Positions 29,899 through 41,000 are shown, numbered from the stretch's first letter. The stretch: DNA of 64,000 nt from Maribacter huludaoensis (GCF_029350945.1 NZ_JARKMS010000001.1:896313-960312), one strand, 5' to 3'. Numbers and translations are program-made. Notes: a model not told the origin generated them from the sequence alone.

Positions 29899-30786
29899 AT
29901 GAATTGGAAAAATGTTTTAGTAATGGGGGCGGTAACAATGTTACCTTTATCAATGATGGCCCAAGCAAATGTATTGAATGCAAAGAAACCAAGTGAGGTT
30001 GGTATTCGTACAGAAGCTCAAAAGGCTGTTGATAATGATGCTCCGTTAGAATATGGTTATGTAGATGATAGGGATATCCTTTGGTCTAAAACCTTATGGG
30101 AAACCATTGATTTAGATGAGAGAGTTAATTTCCCCTTATATTACCCAACAGATACTATGGATATTGGACCGGATAGAAGGTCTTTGTACCATGTACTGGT
30201 TAAAAATTTAAAAAGTGGAAAATTAGATACTTACACAGATTCTTATTTTACACAAAAAAGGACTTTTGACGATTTAAAAGATGCTTTACAAATGGTTGAT
30301 ACCCTAGATTACGGGTATGAGCAAATGAATGCAGGTGAAGCAGTTTCTGAGGAGTATATTACTCGAAGAACGATTTCTGCGGCAGACATTGAAGAATACC
30401 ACATTAAAGGAATTTGGTATTTTGATAAAAGGCAGGGAGAATTAAAATACCGTCTTTTAGGTATTGCTCCTGTTGCACCAGATGTAAACTTTATGGATGA
30501 TGACAATCCAGATATGGTAGAGCTTTTTTGGGTATGGTACCCAGATGCACGTGAAATGTTACACGAAGCAAAAGTTTTCAACCAACAAAATTCAGCACAG
30601 CCTATCTCCTTTGACATGCTTTTAAATGCACGAAGATTCGATGCTGTTATCTATAAAGAAGATAACGTACAGGGCGACAGAAAAGTAGATGATTACATTT
30701 CTGATAATGCTTTGTTCCAATTATTGGAAGCAAAACGAATTAAAGAAACAATTAGAGATAAGGAACAAGACATGTGGGCTTACTAA
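29899..30786 (+). CDS. gldN: T9SS ring protein GldN
   Basis: A 295-residue secreted protein with signal peptide (about 1-22, MMAQ) and the GldN/PorN pattern: ILWSKTLWETIDLDERVNFPLYYP, DRRSLYHVLVKNL, then DIEEYHIKGIWYFDKRQGEL and FDMLLNARRFDAVIYKEDN. It forms the periplasmic ring with GldK. It is last in the cluster and is followed by a strong terminator. Confidence 0.96.
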   Translation: MNWKNVLVMGAVTMLPLSMMAQANVLNAKKPSEVGIRTEAQKAVDNDAPLEYGYVDDRDILWSKTLWETIDLDERVNFPLYYPTDTMDIGPDRRSLYHVLVKNLKSGKLDTYTDSYFTQKRTFDDLKDALQMVDTLDYGYEQMNAGEAVSEEYITRRTISAADIEEYHIKGIWYFDKRQGELKYRLLGIAPVAPDVNFMDDDNPDMVELFWVWYPDAREMLHEAKVFNQQNSAQPISFDMLLNARRFDAVIYKEDNVQGDRKVDDYISDNALFQLLEAKRIKETIRDKEQDMWAY

Positions 30787-30810
30787 GCTTACTGAAAATC
30801 CAATTCACAT

Positions 30811-30850
30811 AAAAAAAAGACCCGATCGAAAGATCGGGTCTTTTGTTTTT
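30811..30850 (+). terminator. Terminator of gldKLMN with GAAA tetraloop
   Basis: A 12-bp perfect stem (aaagacccgatc / gatcgggtcttt, 30816-30843) capped by GAAA, a stable GNRA loop, and followed by a T-rich tail. The A-run in front could also let it work on the other strand. Confidence 0.92.
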
Positions 30851-30887
30851 ATATAACGTTTTATGCAATTGTCGTTACCTTTGTGTC

Positions 30888-31931
30888 ATGGTAGATTATA
30901 TAGTGGTAGGGTTAGGATTGGCGGGTACTGCATTTTGCGAAACCTTGCGTAAAAACGATAAAACTTTTGTTGTTTTTAATGACCGATCGCAGACATCCTC
31001 TCGTGTTGCGGGCGGTTTGTATAATCCCGTTATTTTAAAACGCTTTACCCTTTCTTGGCGGGCAGATGAACAATTACCTGTTGCTACCGAGTTTTACACG
31101 CAATTAGAGCAATTTTTGAATGTAAAGTTTGATAAAAAGCTGAACGTGCTACGAAAATTTGCCTCAATTGAAGAGCAGAATCTGTGGTTTGAAGCCGCAG
31201 ATAAAAATAAGCTTAAGCCATATTTAGCTACAAAGCTGGTGAATAATGAAAATGCCGGACTAAATATTCCTTTTCAATTGGGTAAAGTTTTAGAGACAGG
31301 TAGGTTAGAGACCCTAACACTTTTTAATAATTATGAGAATTGGCTAAAAGAAGAAAGTAAATTATATACTCAGACCTTTACTTATAACGACCTTCAAATA
31401 AAACAAGACTACGTAATTTACAAAGATATAAAGGCAAAGAATGTCGTATTTGCCGAAGGATACGGAATGATGCAGAATCCGTTTTTCAATTATCTACCTA
31501 TGCAAGGTTCAAAAGGGGAGTATATTGTTATTGAGTCTAAAGGTTTAAATGAATTAAATGTGATTAAATCCTCTATATTTTTAATTCCTCTTGGTAATGA
31601 TCTGTATAAAGTAGGCGCCACGTACCATAGAAACGATAAAAATAATATAACTACGGAAGAAGCTAAAAGCGAGCTTTTAAATAAATTGGATACCTTACTG
31701 AATCATCCATATAAGGTAGTTGATCACGTGGCAGGTATGAGGCCTACGGTCAAAGATAGAAGACCTTTGGTAGGTCAACATCCAAAGTATATTAATTTAT
31801 GGTTGTTGAACGGTTTTGGGTCTCATGGAATTACAATAGCTCCTTGGGCGGCAAAAGCGCTATATAATCGTGTAGAAAAAGAATTGCCTCTGCTTGAAGA
31901 AATGGATATAGCTCGTTTTAATAGGAATTAG
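30888..31931 (+). CDS. FAD-dependent oxidoreductase (DAO family)
   Basis: A 347-residue flavoprotein starting MVDYIVVGLGLAGTAFCE with the Rossmann GxGxxG for FAD, followed by SSRVAGGLYNPVILKR. Near the C-terminus is GMRPTVKDRRPLVGQHP and NGFGSHGITIAPW, the usual second FAD-contact region of D-amino-acid-oxidase-like enzymes. The substrate is unknown; sarcosine, glycine or tRNA-modification oxidases share this fold. The ATG at 30888 is chosen because upstream in-frame sequence overlaps the terminator. Its stop overlaps the convergent DUF983 gene by 4 bp. Confidence 0.85.
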   Translation: MVDYIVVGLGLAGTAFCETLRKNDKTFVVFNDRSQTSSRVAGGLYNPVILKRFTLSWRADEQLPVATEFYTQLEQFLNVKFDKKLNVLRKFASIEEQNLWFEAADKNKLKPYLATKLVNNENAGLNIPFQLGKVLETGRLETLTLFNNYENWLKEESKLYTQTFTYNDLQIKQDYVIYKDIKAKNVVFAEGYGMMQNPFFNYLPMQGSKGEYIVIESKGLNELNVIKSSIFLIPLGNDLYKVGATYHRNDKNNITTEEAKSELLNKLDTLLNHPYKVVDHVAGMRPTVKDRRPLVGQHPKYINLWLLNGFGSHGITIAPWAAKALYNRVEKELPLLEEMDIARFNRN

Positions 31932-32323
31932 GAATTTTTAAAATTATTTGTTGCGTTAGGGTCATAGGTTATGAACATGTTGATCCAAATATTACGGGAT
32001 AACCTCATAATTACCGGCATAAACATAACAAGTGTCGCAATAATAGCTATAAATGTTTCTATAAGGTCTGCACCAACAAACAAATATGCAATAACAAAGG
32101 CCGCAACTGCAAAAGCAATTCCTACTCCATAACTAACATACATGGCGCCATAAAAGAAAGAGGGTTCTATTTTATATTTTAAATCGCAATGGCTACATCT
32201 TTCGTGCATTTTAAAGATTTTGCCCATATGGTACGGGTTTTTGTCCAAATACATACTTTCTTTATGACATCTAGGACAACTTCCTGTTAAAATGCTGTAG
32301 AGTTTGTTTCCTTTTTTTAACAT
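31928..32323 (-). CDS. DUF983 membrane protein with zinc-ribbon-like start
   Basis: A 131-residue protein with CPRCHKESMY and CSHCDLKY, two CxxC pairs that could form a zinc ribbon (about 14-48). Two or three membrane helices follow (about 55-110, GAMYVSYGVGIAFAVAAFVIA). This is the layout of DUF983. Function unknown. The ATG at 32323 is preferred over a TTG two codons upstream. It ends inside the stop of the convergent FAD oxidoreductase gene. Confidence 0.85.
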   Translation of the reverse strand: MLKKGNKLYSILTGSCPRCHKESMYLDKNPYHMGKIFKMHERCSHCDLKYKIEPSFFYGAMYVSYGVGIAFAVAAFVIAYLFVGADLIETFIAIIATLVMFMPVIMRLSRNIWINMFITYDPNATNNFKNS

Positions 32324-32460
32324 TTGCAAAACTTTGCACTAAGGTACGATTTTGAGATATTTCTCATATTGCTCTACTGTAGTTATAATGATAAAATTAG
32401 CTTAAAACTCATCAAATTTTATATGGGATTTTTAAGTAATCAATAGAAGAATTAGAATTT

Positions 32461-34371
32461 ATGTTAAACGTTCACAACCTATCAGTCTCTTTTGGAGGAG
32501 AATATTTATTTGAAGAAATTTCATTTCGTTTAAATGCCGGTAACAGAGTGGGGCTAGTAGGTAAAAATGGAGCAGGAAAATCTACTTTGCTGAAGTTGTT
32601 AAATAAAGATATGCCTTTGGATACCGGTGTAATAGCGGTAGAAAAAGATATTAAGATCGGATTTCTGCGTCAAGATATAGATTTTGTTGAAGGAAGATCA
32701 GTATTGGAAGAAGCGTATCAAGCTTTTGAAGAGATCAAGGCTTTGGAATTAAAATTGGATGAAATAAATCATCAACTTGCAGAACGAACGGATTATGAAT
32801 CGGATTCCTATAGTCAGCTCATTGTAGACTTGAGTGATATAACGCATCATTATGAAATTTTAGGGGGTTATAACTATCAGGGGGAGACAGAAAAAATACT
32901 ACAAGGTCTAGGTTTTAGAAGAGAGGATTTTGATAAAAAAACAGAAACATTTTCCGGGGGATGGAGAATGCGTATAGAGCTTGCCAAATTGTTATTGCAA
33001 ACTAACGATGTTTTATTGCTGGATGAGCCTACCAACCATTTAGATATAGAATCTATCATTTGGTTTGAGCAGTTTTTGAACAACTATACCGGCGCCGTAG
33101 TTATTGTTTCACACGATAAAATGTTCCTGGATAATGTAACGAACAGGACTATTGAAATCTCATTGGGGCGTATTTACGACTACAATAAACCTTACACTGA
33201 GTATTTGGTGTTAAGAAATGAAATAAAGCAACAACAGGTAAATGCCCAAAAGAACCAAGAAAAAGAAATTCAACAGGCAGAACGCTTAATAGAGAAGTTT
33301 AGGGCCAAGTCTACCAAGGCCTCTATGGCGCAGTCATTGATCAAAAAGTTGGATAAGATTGAACGTATAGAAGTTGATGAGGATGATAACAGTGTTATGA
33401 GCCTTCGTTTCCCAATTTCGGTTACGCCGGGCAAGGTTGTGGTAGAAATAGAGGAACTTTCAAAAGCGTATGGTAATAACTTAGTGTTAAATGACATTAA
33501 CCTGTTAATTGAAAGGGATAGCAAAACTGCTTTTGTTGGGCAGAACGGACAAGGAAAATCTACCTTGGCAAAGATTATTGTTGGCGATTTGGAACATGAG
33601 GGTCACTTAAAACTGGGGCATAACGTGCAAATAGGCTATTTTGCACAGAACCAGGCGGAATATTTAGATGGTAACAAAACCATTTTAGATACCATGATAG
33701 ATGCGGCCAACGAAAAAAATAGAAGTAAAGTAAGAGATATTTTAGGGTCGTTTTTATTTAGGGGAGATGAAGTGGATAAATATGTGAAAGTTCTTTCCGG
33801 TGGTGAACGTAATCGTTTGGCTTTGGCCAAAATGTTATTACAGCCTTTTAATGTTCTTGTAATGGATGAGCCCACCAACCACTTGGATATAAAATCTAAA
33901 AATGTATTGAAGCAGGCCTGTTTAAATTTTGAGGGAACTTTGATATTGGTATCCCATGATAGGGATTTTCTTCAAGGACTTACTAATAAAGTTTATGAAT
34001 TTAAAGATCAAAAGATAAGAGAGTATTTAGGCGATGTGGACTACTACTTGGAACAACGTAAAGTAGAAGATTTTAGGGCTATTGAAAAAAAGCAGGCAGT
34101 AGCTACATCAAAAGAAAAACCTAAAGCATCCAATTCTTTTCAAGACCAAAAAAAATTAAAGAGTTTAAAGAACCAATTGAGCTCGGTTGAAAGTAAGATC
34201 GGAACACTTGAGAATGAAATTAAGAATATAGATCATGAGTTGTTGGTAGATTATGACGCCACTATAGCCAAGCCCAATTTCTTTGATGGTTACCAAGCTA
34301 AAAAGAAGGAATTAGAAACATTAATGCAGAAATGGGAAACACTTACAATGGAAATTGAGGAGTTGGGTTAA
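32461..34371 (+). CDS. ABC-F family ATP-binding protein
   Basis: A 636-residue protein with two ABC domains and no membrane segments. Walker A motifs are GKNGAGKSTLLKLL and GQNGQGKSTLAKII, signatures FSGGWRMRIELAKLLL and LSGGERNRLALAKMLL, and Walker B motifs LLLDEPTNHLD and LVMDEPTNHLD. The ABC-F linker (about 235-310) and a C-terminal coiled-coil (about 555-636) place it nearest the Uup/YdiF-like members, which act at the ribosome or on DNA intermediates. It is a single gene. Confidence 0.92.
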   Translation: MLNVHNLSVSFGGEYLFEEISFRLNAGNRVGLVGKNGAGKSTLLKLLNKDMPLDTGVIAVEKDIKIGFLRQDIDFVEGRSVLEEAYQAFEEIKALELKLDEINHQLAERTDYESDSYSQLIVDLSDITHHYEILGGYNYQGETEKILQGLGFRREDFDKKTETFSGGWRMRIELAKLLLQTNDVLLLDEPTNHLDIESIIWFEQFLNNYTGAVVIVSHDKMFLDNVTNRTIEISLGRIYDYNKPYTEYLVLRNEIKQQQVNAQKNQEKEIQQAERLIEKFRAKSTKASMAQSLIKKLDKIERIEVDEDDNSVMSLRFPISVTPGKVVVEIEELSKAYGNNLVLNDINLLIERDSKTAFVGQNGQGKSTLAKIIVGDLEHEGHLKLGHNVQIGYFAQNQAEYLDGNKTILDTMIDAANEKNRSKVRDILGSFLFRGDEVDKYVKVLSGGERNRLALAKMLLQPFNVLVMDEPTNHLDIKSKNVLKQACLNFEGTLILVSHDRDFLQGLTNKVYEFKDQKIREYLGDVDYYLEQRKVEDFRAIEKKQAVATSKEKPKASNSFQDQKKLKSLKNQLSSVESKIGTLENEIKNIDHELLVDYDATIAKPNFFDGYQAKKKELETLMQKWETLTMEIEELG

Positions 34372-34393
34372 ACAAATAATACCAAACCTACAG

Positions 34394-34433
34394 TTTTGCT
34401 ACTTTCACAACATATTTTGCTACTTTCACAACA
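34394..34433 (+). repeat. Tandem 21-bp direct repeat upstream of the first LRR gene
   Basis: ttttgctactttcacaaca occurs at 34394-34412 and again at 34415-34433, a 21-bp period with 19 identical bases. It lies about 100 bp before the LRR start. Two copies on the same face of the helix suggest a direct-repeat operator, but local duplication is also possible. Confidence 0.7.
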
Positions 34434-34531
34434 AACAGAGGTCACTCAACGATAAAATTTCAGTTTTCAGCGTTATTAGTTCAAATTTGTAGGAGAATTC
34501 TTAGTGTGAGAATTTTCCAAACCACCATCTT

Positions 34532-35407
34532 ATGAAAAAATTATATTATTTAAGTTTCAGCCTATTTTTTCTGACAACGATTTGTTTTGCAGAAGTTTCC
34601 AAAAAGGAGAAGAAAGCGTTAATTGATTTATATGAAACCGCAAATGGTAATCACTGGGTAAAAAAATGGGATTTAAAGACTCCTGTTTCCCAATGGCATG
34701 GTATTACGGTAGAAAATGATCAAGTAGTAGAGATTAATTTATTCCATAATAATCTTATGGGTGCAATTTCTTCTGAAATAGGTAATTTACAGAATCTTAG
34801 AGTGTTGAATTTAGCATTCAATTCTTTAACTGGTGCTTTGCCTTCAGAAATAGCGAATCTTGCCAACTTAAAAGTGTTGAAATTAGAAATGAACAGGCTT
34901 AATGGTAAGCTGCCAGAAGGTATTGGTAGTTTGGTTCAATTAGAAGAGCTTTCTGCGTTCAACAATTTTTTTACAGGAGAAATTCCGGCTACGTTGGGTA
35001 ATCTAACCAGTTTAAAAGTATTGAATCTTTCTAGTAATGAGTTTTATGGCGATATGCCAAGTTCATTGGGCGCACTATCGCAATTAGAAACTTTAGGTCT
35101 TTTTGAAAATAGATTGGAAGGCGCAATACCAAGAGATATGGGCAAACTTAGTAAGTTAAAGGAACTGGTCTTGGCCAATAATAGATTTATAGGAGATATA
35201 CCAAATGAGTTTGCGGAATTGGCAAGTTTAGAAGTATTTCAAATTCAGAATAATAATTTTAGTTCTTTTAAGGCATTAGAGTTATTGGAAACAAAAGAAT
35301 ACTTGGTTTTTGATTATGATAAAGAAGATAAAAAGTTAGAATTTAAAGATATAAACTTCAGTAAGACCAGAATGGCGGATACGAAGTTTGAGGATATAGA
35401 AGAGTAA
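34532..35407 (+). CDS. Secreted leucine-rich-repeat protein
   Basis: A 291-residue protein with signal peptide (about 1-20) and an LRR N-terminal cap of the ALIDLYETANGNHW type with QWHGITV. About six plant-type LRRs follow (LxxLxxLNLxxNxLxGxLPxxIxxLxxL, about 75-240). No C-terminal T9SS CTD or LPXTG anchor is evident. It resembles the next gene closely in length and order. Plant-type LRRs in Bacteroidota usually bind proteins or glycans at the surface; the ligand is not known. A terminator follows. Confidence 0.88.
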   Translation: MKKLYYLSFSLFFLTTICFAEVSKKEKKALIDLYETANGNHWVKKWDLKTPVSQWHGITVENDQVVEINLFHNNLMGAISSEIGNLQNLRVLNLAFNSLTGALPSEIANLANLKVLKLEMNRLNGKLPEGIGSLVQLEELSAFNNFFTGEIPATLGNLTSLKVLNLSSNEFYGDMPSSLGALSQLETLGLFENRLEGAIPRDMGKLSKLKELVLANNRFIGDIPNEFAELASLEVFQIQNNNFSSFKALELLETKEYLVFDYDKEDKKLEFKDINFSKTRMADTKFEDIEE

Positions 35408-35437
35408 GAGTAGTTTACACTTTTAGTTAGTTTGGTG

Positions 35438-35470
35438 AAAAAAAGAGATGTTGAACAGCATCTCTTTTTT
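35438..35470 (+). terminator. Terminator of the first LRR gene
   Basis: Stem agagatgtt / agcatctct with loop gaac (35444-35465, including a G-U pair), A-run before and T-run after. Confidence 0.85.
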
Positions 35471-35618
35471 GTTATAAGTACATTAATATCAATGGCGTAT
35501 CATAAATGTATTTTTTGCACGTTATAATAAAAGTACTTTTTACACTAGTACCGTTTTTATATGGTATAACTAAGTAAATGGTATACGTAAAGTCCCCCAA
35601 ACAATTAATTTTTTCAAT

Positions 35619-36503
35619 ATGAAAAATTTTATAACCTATGCCTGCTTAATTTTTATTTTGTCTTGTAGTTTCTCTGTTCATGCTCAAATACCTTCAAGCG
35701 AAAAACAATATTTATTAGATTTTAACAAGAGAACCATTGGCGAACAATGGCAAAACAAATGGGATCTACAGGATGATCCTTCTACATGGTATGGTGTAGA
35801 AATTACGGATGGCCATGTAACGGCATTAAAACTTTATCGCAATAATCTTAAGGGTGCTATTCCAGAGGGAATATCAAAATTATCGCATTTAAAGACATTG
35901 AATCTGGCTTTTAATATCATAGAAGGCAAATTACCTAATGATATATTCCAGTTAGAAGAGTTGAAGGAGATACGTTTAGAAATGAATAAACTATCAGGTA
36001 ATCTACCTCAAGATTATTCAAAAATGAAACAGTTGGAAGAACTGTCCGTTTTCAATAATTTATTGCAAGGAACAATTCCTGAAGGAATAGGGGAGATGTC
36101 AAATTTAAAGTCGCTGAACCTATCAAGTAATTATTTGGAAGGTAGTTTGCCAAAATCAATTGAAAAATTGGCTAAACTGGAAAGGCTGGAACTTTTTGGT
36201 AACAAACTGGCAGGCGCCATAGAAGTAGATCTAGGACGTTTGGTGAACTTAAAGGAACTGATACTTTCATATAATAAGTTTGAAGGTGATCTGCCAAGTG
36301 GTATGGCAACTTTGAGCAATTTGGAATTTGTACAATTACAGGGCAATGATTTTAGATCGCTGAATTCACTGTTAAGGATGCAAAGTTCTAAATTGGCCGT
36401 TTTTGATAGCGATGACGAATTTTTAAACATGAAGTTTGGTTCAACAGATGCGGACAGAACAAGAATTGTTGATACTAAGTATGAAGATGCAAAAAGAAAC
36501 TAG
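35619..36503 (+). CDS. Secreted leucine-rich-repeat protein, paralogue of the preceding gene
   Basis: A 294-residue protein with signal peptide (about 1-22, VHAQ) and the same architecture as the gene at 34532: a cap (YLLDFNKRTIGEQWQNKWDL, WYGVEI), about six LRRs (GNLPQDYSKMKQLEEL and similar) and a closing TRIVDTKYEDA that matches TRMADTKFEDI in the first. This points to a tandem duplication. Each copy has its own terminator, so the pair is not one operon. Confidence 0.88.
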   Translation: MKNFITYACLIFILSCSFSVHAQIPSSEKQYLLDFNKRTIGEQWQNKWDLQDDPSTWYGVEITDGHVTALKLYRNNLKGAIPEGISKLSHLKTLNLAFNIIEGKLPNDIFQLEELKEIRLEMNKLSGNLPQDYSKMKQLEELSVFNNLLQGTIPEGIGEMSNLKSLNLSSNYLEGSLPKSIEKLAKLERLELFGNKLAGAIEVDLGRLVNLKELILSYNKFEGDLPSGMATLSNLEFVQLQGNDFRSLNSLLRMQSSKLAVFDSDDEFLNMKFGSTDADRTRIVDTKYEDAKRN

Positions 36504-36520
36504 ACGAGTATAATATTGAT

Positions 36521-36552
36521 AAAAAAAGGGATGCTTTGGCATCCCTTTTTTT
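36521..36552 (+). terminator. Terminator of the second LRR gene
   Basis: Stem aagggatgc / gcatccctt around ttt-g, with A-run and T-run (36521-36552). The rest of the 409-bp gap up to the efflux operon (36553-36912) is AT-rich and shows no ORF, repeat or clear promoter. Confidence 0.88.
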
Positions 36553-36912
36553 GTTTTTAATCTTCACGCCCAACGCCTATTTTATGATTACTTTAACCAT
36601 AAAAGCGCTCCATGCCAGATAGGTTTTTTTGTAGTTTCGCCAATGATATATTGATATCCAAAAGTTTTACGTTAAAATCTCATTAAAACAAGTGCCACGT
36701 TTTAACAATAAATTTATTGTTTCTTCAAATGGTTTTAGGGTTTGGGACGAATACACAAAACTTTTGAACAATGGTGAATAAAGCTGAAATAGGATCAAAG
36801 TCGGTTCACTACCAAATTTGGTCGTTTCATTTAATTGCCATAATCATAAGGGATATTAAAAAGTATTTTTGATACCAAGTTTTTTGGAAATACGCTTATA
36901 AATTAAAATAAA

Positions 36913-38043
36913 ATGCGAAAAATTATTTTTACCGTTCTAGGTTTGTTACTAATTGTAGTATCCTTTTTTTTAGCAGGGATTATTATAGATAGTAAGAAAA
37001 CATTTAAACCGAAATCTGAAAAAGTAGTAAAAACTGTTTTTACGGAGGTTGTTAAGAATGGTACGGTACCTATCGTAGTATCTGCCAATGGTAATTTAAC
37101 GGCCAAGCAGCGGGTAGAGCTATATGCTGAGGTTCAGGGAGTATTCAAAAAAGGTAGTAAGTTGTTTAAGGAAGGTCAGGCTTTTCGTCAAGGTGAAACC
37201 ATTATCAGTATAGATGCCAATGAATATGCCGCAAGTGTACAATCTGCAAAAAGTAATCTTTTCAATCAACTAACGGCGGTAATGCCAGATTTAAGATTGG
37301 ACTACCCTGACATTTATTCTAAGTGGCAAGAGTATCTTTCTAATTTTGATATGTCTAAAAGTACCCCGGCACTTCCGGAGTTGGCAACGGAAAAAGAAAA
37401 GTTTTTTATATCCGGTAGAGGAATTTTAACCAGTTACTACAATGTTAAGAATTTGGAGCAAAGATTGTCCAAGTATCGTATAACCGCGCCATTTTCGGGC
37501 GTTCTAACAGAGGCTTTGGTTACTGAGGGTACTTTGGTAAGATCAGGCCAAAAATTAGGTGAATTCATCAATACCGAAGTATATGAACTTGAAGTTGCCA
37601 TTAGCAAAAGATACACGGATCTTTTAAAGGTAGGGGAATCTGTAGAATTGACCAATTTAGATGATAACACTACCTATAAAGGAAAGGTTACCAGAATCAA
37701 TGGTAGTATAGATCAATTAACGCAATCGGTAAATGCATATATAGAGGTTGCGGATAAAAACCTTAGGGAGGGTATGTACCTAGAGGCAGACCTAGATGCC
37801 AAAAAGGAAGAAAATGCCATTGAAGTTGACAGAGGGTTGTTGTTAGATGGCAATCAAATATTTGTAGTAAAAGACTCTGTGCTTGATAAGATAGATGTAG
37901 AACCCGTTTATTTTTCCGATAAGCGCGTAGTGTTAAAAAATGTACCGGATGGTGTTACTATAGTTTCTAAACCAATTAGTGGTGCATTTACAGGGATGTC
38001 CGTAAAAATTTACTCTGAACAACCAGAAAAAACAAAAGAATAA
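36913..38043 (+). CDS. RND efflux periplasmic adaptor (membrane fusion protein)
   Basis: A 376-residue HlyD/AcrA-family adaptor. An N-terminal membrane anchor (about 3-24) is followed by a barrel-sandwich half-motif (VELYAEVQGVFKKG), a short helical hairpin (about 95-175), the second half (RITAPFSGVLTEALV), and a beta-barrel with ATIEV-type strands. It links the inner-membrane pump to the TolC-like channel. Its TAA stop overlaps the ATG of the RND pump by 1 bp. Confidence 0.93.
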   Translation: MRKIIFTVLGLLLIVVSFFLAGIIIDSKKTFKPKSEKVVKTVFTEVVKNGTVPIVVSANGNLTAKQRVELYAEVQGVFKKGSKLFKEGQAFRQGETIISIDANEYAASVQSAKSNLFNQLTAVMPDLRLDYPDIYSKWQEYLSNFDMSKSTPALPELATEKEKFFISGRGILTSYYNVKNLEQRLSKYRITAPFSGVLTEALVTEGTLVRSGQKLGEFINTEVYELEVAISKRYTDLLKVGESVELTNLDDNTTYKGKVTRINGSIDQLTQSVNAYIEVADKNLREGMYLEADLDAKKEENAIEVDRGLLLDGNQIFVVKDSVLDKIDVEPVYFSDKRVVLKNVPDGVTIVSKPISGAFTGMSVKIYSEQPEKTKE

Positions 38044-41000
38044 TGCGTAAACTGATAGAGTATTTTATTCGGTACCATGTTGCGGTCAATGTGGTCGTAA
38101 TTTCTTTTGCCTTATTTGGTATCGTTGGTGCCAAGGCGCTGAAGTCTTCTTTCTTTCCGCTAACAGATTCAAAGAATATTGCCATAACCATTACATACCC
38201 GGGGGCATCTCCACAAGAGGTTGAGGAAGGTATTGTTCTTAAAATTGAAGATAACCTAAAAGGGCTAGAAGGTGTTGATCGTGTTACCTCTACGTCTAGG
38301 GAGAATAGTGGTACTATAAACGTTGAGATCGAAAAAGGCGAAAATATAGATTTCATGCTTTTAGAAGTCAAGAATGCCGTAGATAGGGTGCCTACGTTTC
38401 CTACAGGTATGGAGCCATTGATTGTTTCTAAACTAGAGACCGTACGCCAAACAATATCATTTGCTATTAGCGGGGAGGATATTCCGTTAGCGACTTTAAA
38501 AAGTGTAGGCAGGGATATTGAAAATGACTTAAGGGCAATGGATGGTATTTCTCAAATAGAAATATCGGGCTTTCCAGATGAGGAGATTGAAATAGCCGTT
38601 AATGAAAATGACCTTTTGGCCTATGGTTTATCTTTTGCGGAAGTAGCCAGCTCGGTTTCAAGTGCCAATATTTTAGTAACGGGCGGTAATATTAAGACCG
38701 ATGCGGAAGAATATTTAATACGTGCCAATAACCGTTCATACTATGGTAGTGAATTGGGTAACCTAGTTGTGCGCGCAGATCAATCCGGTAATGTAATTCG
38801 TTTAAAGGATGTAGCTGTAGTTAGGGATAGATTTGCGGAGAGTCCTAATGCAACGTTTTTCAATGGTAATCTATCGGTTAGCACAACGATAACGAGTACC
38901 AATAATGAAGATTTAATTGCTGCAGCGGACCAGGTAAATGCCTATGTAGACGAGTTTAACGAAAAGTATAACAATATTAAATTGGACGTTGTATCCGATC
39001 AGTCCACTACGCTTAACCAAAGAACCCAATTACTTACGGAAAATGCCATTATGGGTATGGTTTTGGTACTCATATTTTTATCCCTGTTCCTGAATACCAG
39101 ATTGGCGTTCTGGGTTGCCTTTGGTCTACCTGTTGCATTCTTAGGTATGTTCGTTTTTGCAGGTTTCTTTGATGTGACCATTAATGTACTTTCACTTTTC
39201 GGTATGATCATCGTTATCGGTATTTTAGTAGATGATGGTATCGTAATTGCCGAGAATATCTATCAGCATTATGAAAAAGGAAAGTCTCCTGTTCAAGCGG
39301 CGGTAGATGGTACTATGGAGGTTTTACCACCAATCATATCTGCAATTATTACCACAATATTGGCCTTTTCTATCTTTTTGTTCTTAGATAGTAGAATAGG
39401 GGAGTTTTTTGGTGAGGTTTCGGTTATCGTAATTTTAACTTTGGTAGTGTCATTGGTAGAGGCTTTGGTAATTTTACCCGCTCACTTGGCACATTCAAAA
39501 GCATTACAGCCTATAGATGATAAGCCAAAAAGCGGATTTGCAAATGCCTTTGCAAAGCTTAGGGTGATCAATGAGTTTGGCGACAGGCTAATGGTATGGA
39601 TGCGCGATAAATTGTATACGCCGGTATTGAGCTTTTCAATGAACCATAAAATATTCATGTTTGCGGTATTTGCATCTGCATTCATTCAAACATTAGGTTC
39701 TGTAGGCGGTGGTATTATTAGAACGGCATTCTTCCCTAGAATAGCCAGTGACCGGGTTGGTATAGAATTAGAGATGCCAAACGGTACCAATGAAAAAATT
39801 ACAGATTCTATTATATCATTGATCGAAGAGAAAGCTGTGATCGTCAATAAAGAATTGACTGAGGAATATCTTGATGGATCGGATAAACAAGTTTTTGAAA
39901 ACGTGATCAAAAGATTAGGTCCTGGGTCATCTTCTGCGGTATTGACAATTAACCTGCTGCCAGGAGAGGAGAGACCAAATGATATTTCAGCAGATTTGGT
40001 TACTAGAAGATTAGAAGAGCTTGTGGGGCCTGTTGTGGGTGTAGAAAGCTTAATTTATGGGTCTGGTGGAAACTTTGGTGGGTCTCCGGTCTCGGTTTCC
40101 CTGTTAGGGAATAATATTGAGCAACTGAAAGCTGCAAAGGCAGAGCTAAAAAGCATATTGACCAAAAATCCAAGGTTAAAGGATATTTCGGACAATGACC
40201 CGGCAGGTATCAAGGAAATTAGGTTGACATTAAAGGAGAATGCCTATTTATTAGGATTAGATCTTCAAACATTGATGACGCAGGTTCGTGCAGGTTTCTT
40301 TGGGGTACAGGCACAACGTTTTCAAAGATCGCAAGATGAGATTAGGGTATGGGTCCGTTATGATAGAAAAGAGCGTTCGTCAATTTCCAATTTAGATGAT
40401 ATGCGTATCGTAACTCCGTCAGGTGATCGCGTTCCATTGAGTGAAATTGCCGATTATACCATTGAACGTGGTGATGTTGCCATCAATCGTTTGGAAGGTA
40501 GAAGGGAAATTCAAGTGTCTGCCGATATGAAAGACGTAAAGGATAGTCCTACGGAGATTATGACAGAAATCCAAAATGTACATATGCCGGAGATACAATC
40601 TAAGTATCCTACGGTAAGTGCATCTTATGAAGGGCAGAACAGGGAGTTGGAGAAATTAACAGGCTCGCTAAAGTTAGTGGGTTTCACGGTAATTCTTTTA
40701 ATCTATATCACAATTGCATTTACGTTTAGGAGTTTCAGTCAGCCGTTAATGCTACTATTATTGGTGCCGTTTAGCTTTACGGCTGTAGCATGGGGACATT
40801 GGATTCATGATTTCCCAATTAACGTACTTTCTATTTTAGGTATCATTGCCTTGATCGGTATTATGGTGAACGATGGTCTGGTGCTTATTGGTAAGTTCAA
40901 TTCTAATTTGCGTGAAGGTATGACCTTCGACAACGCCATATTTGAAGCTGGTAAATCTAGGTTCAGGGCTATTTTCTTGACATCTATAACTACCATTGCA

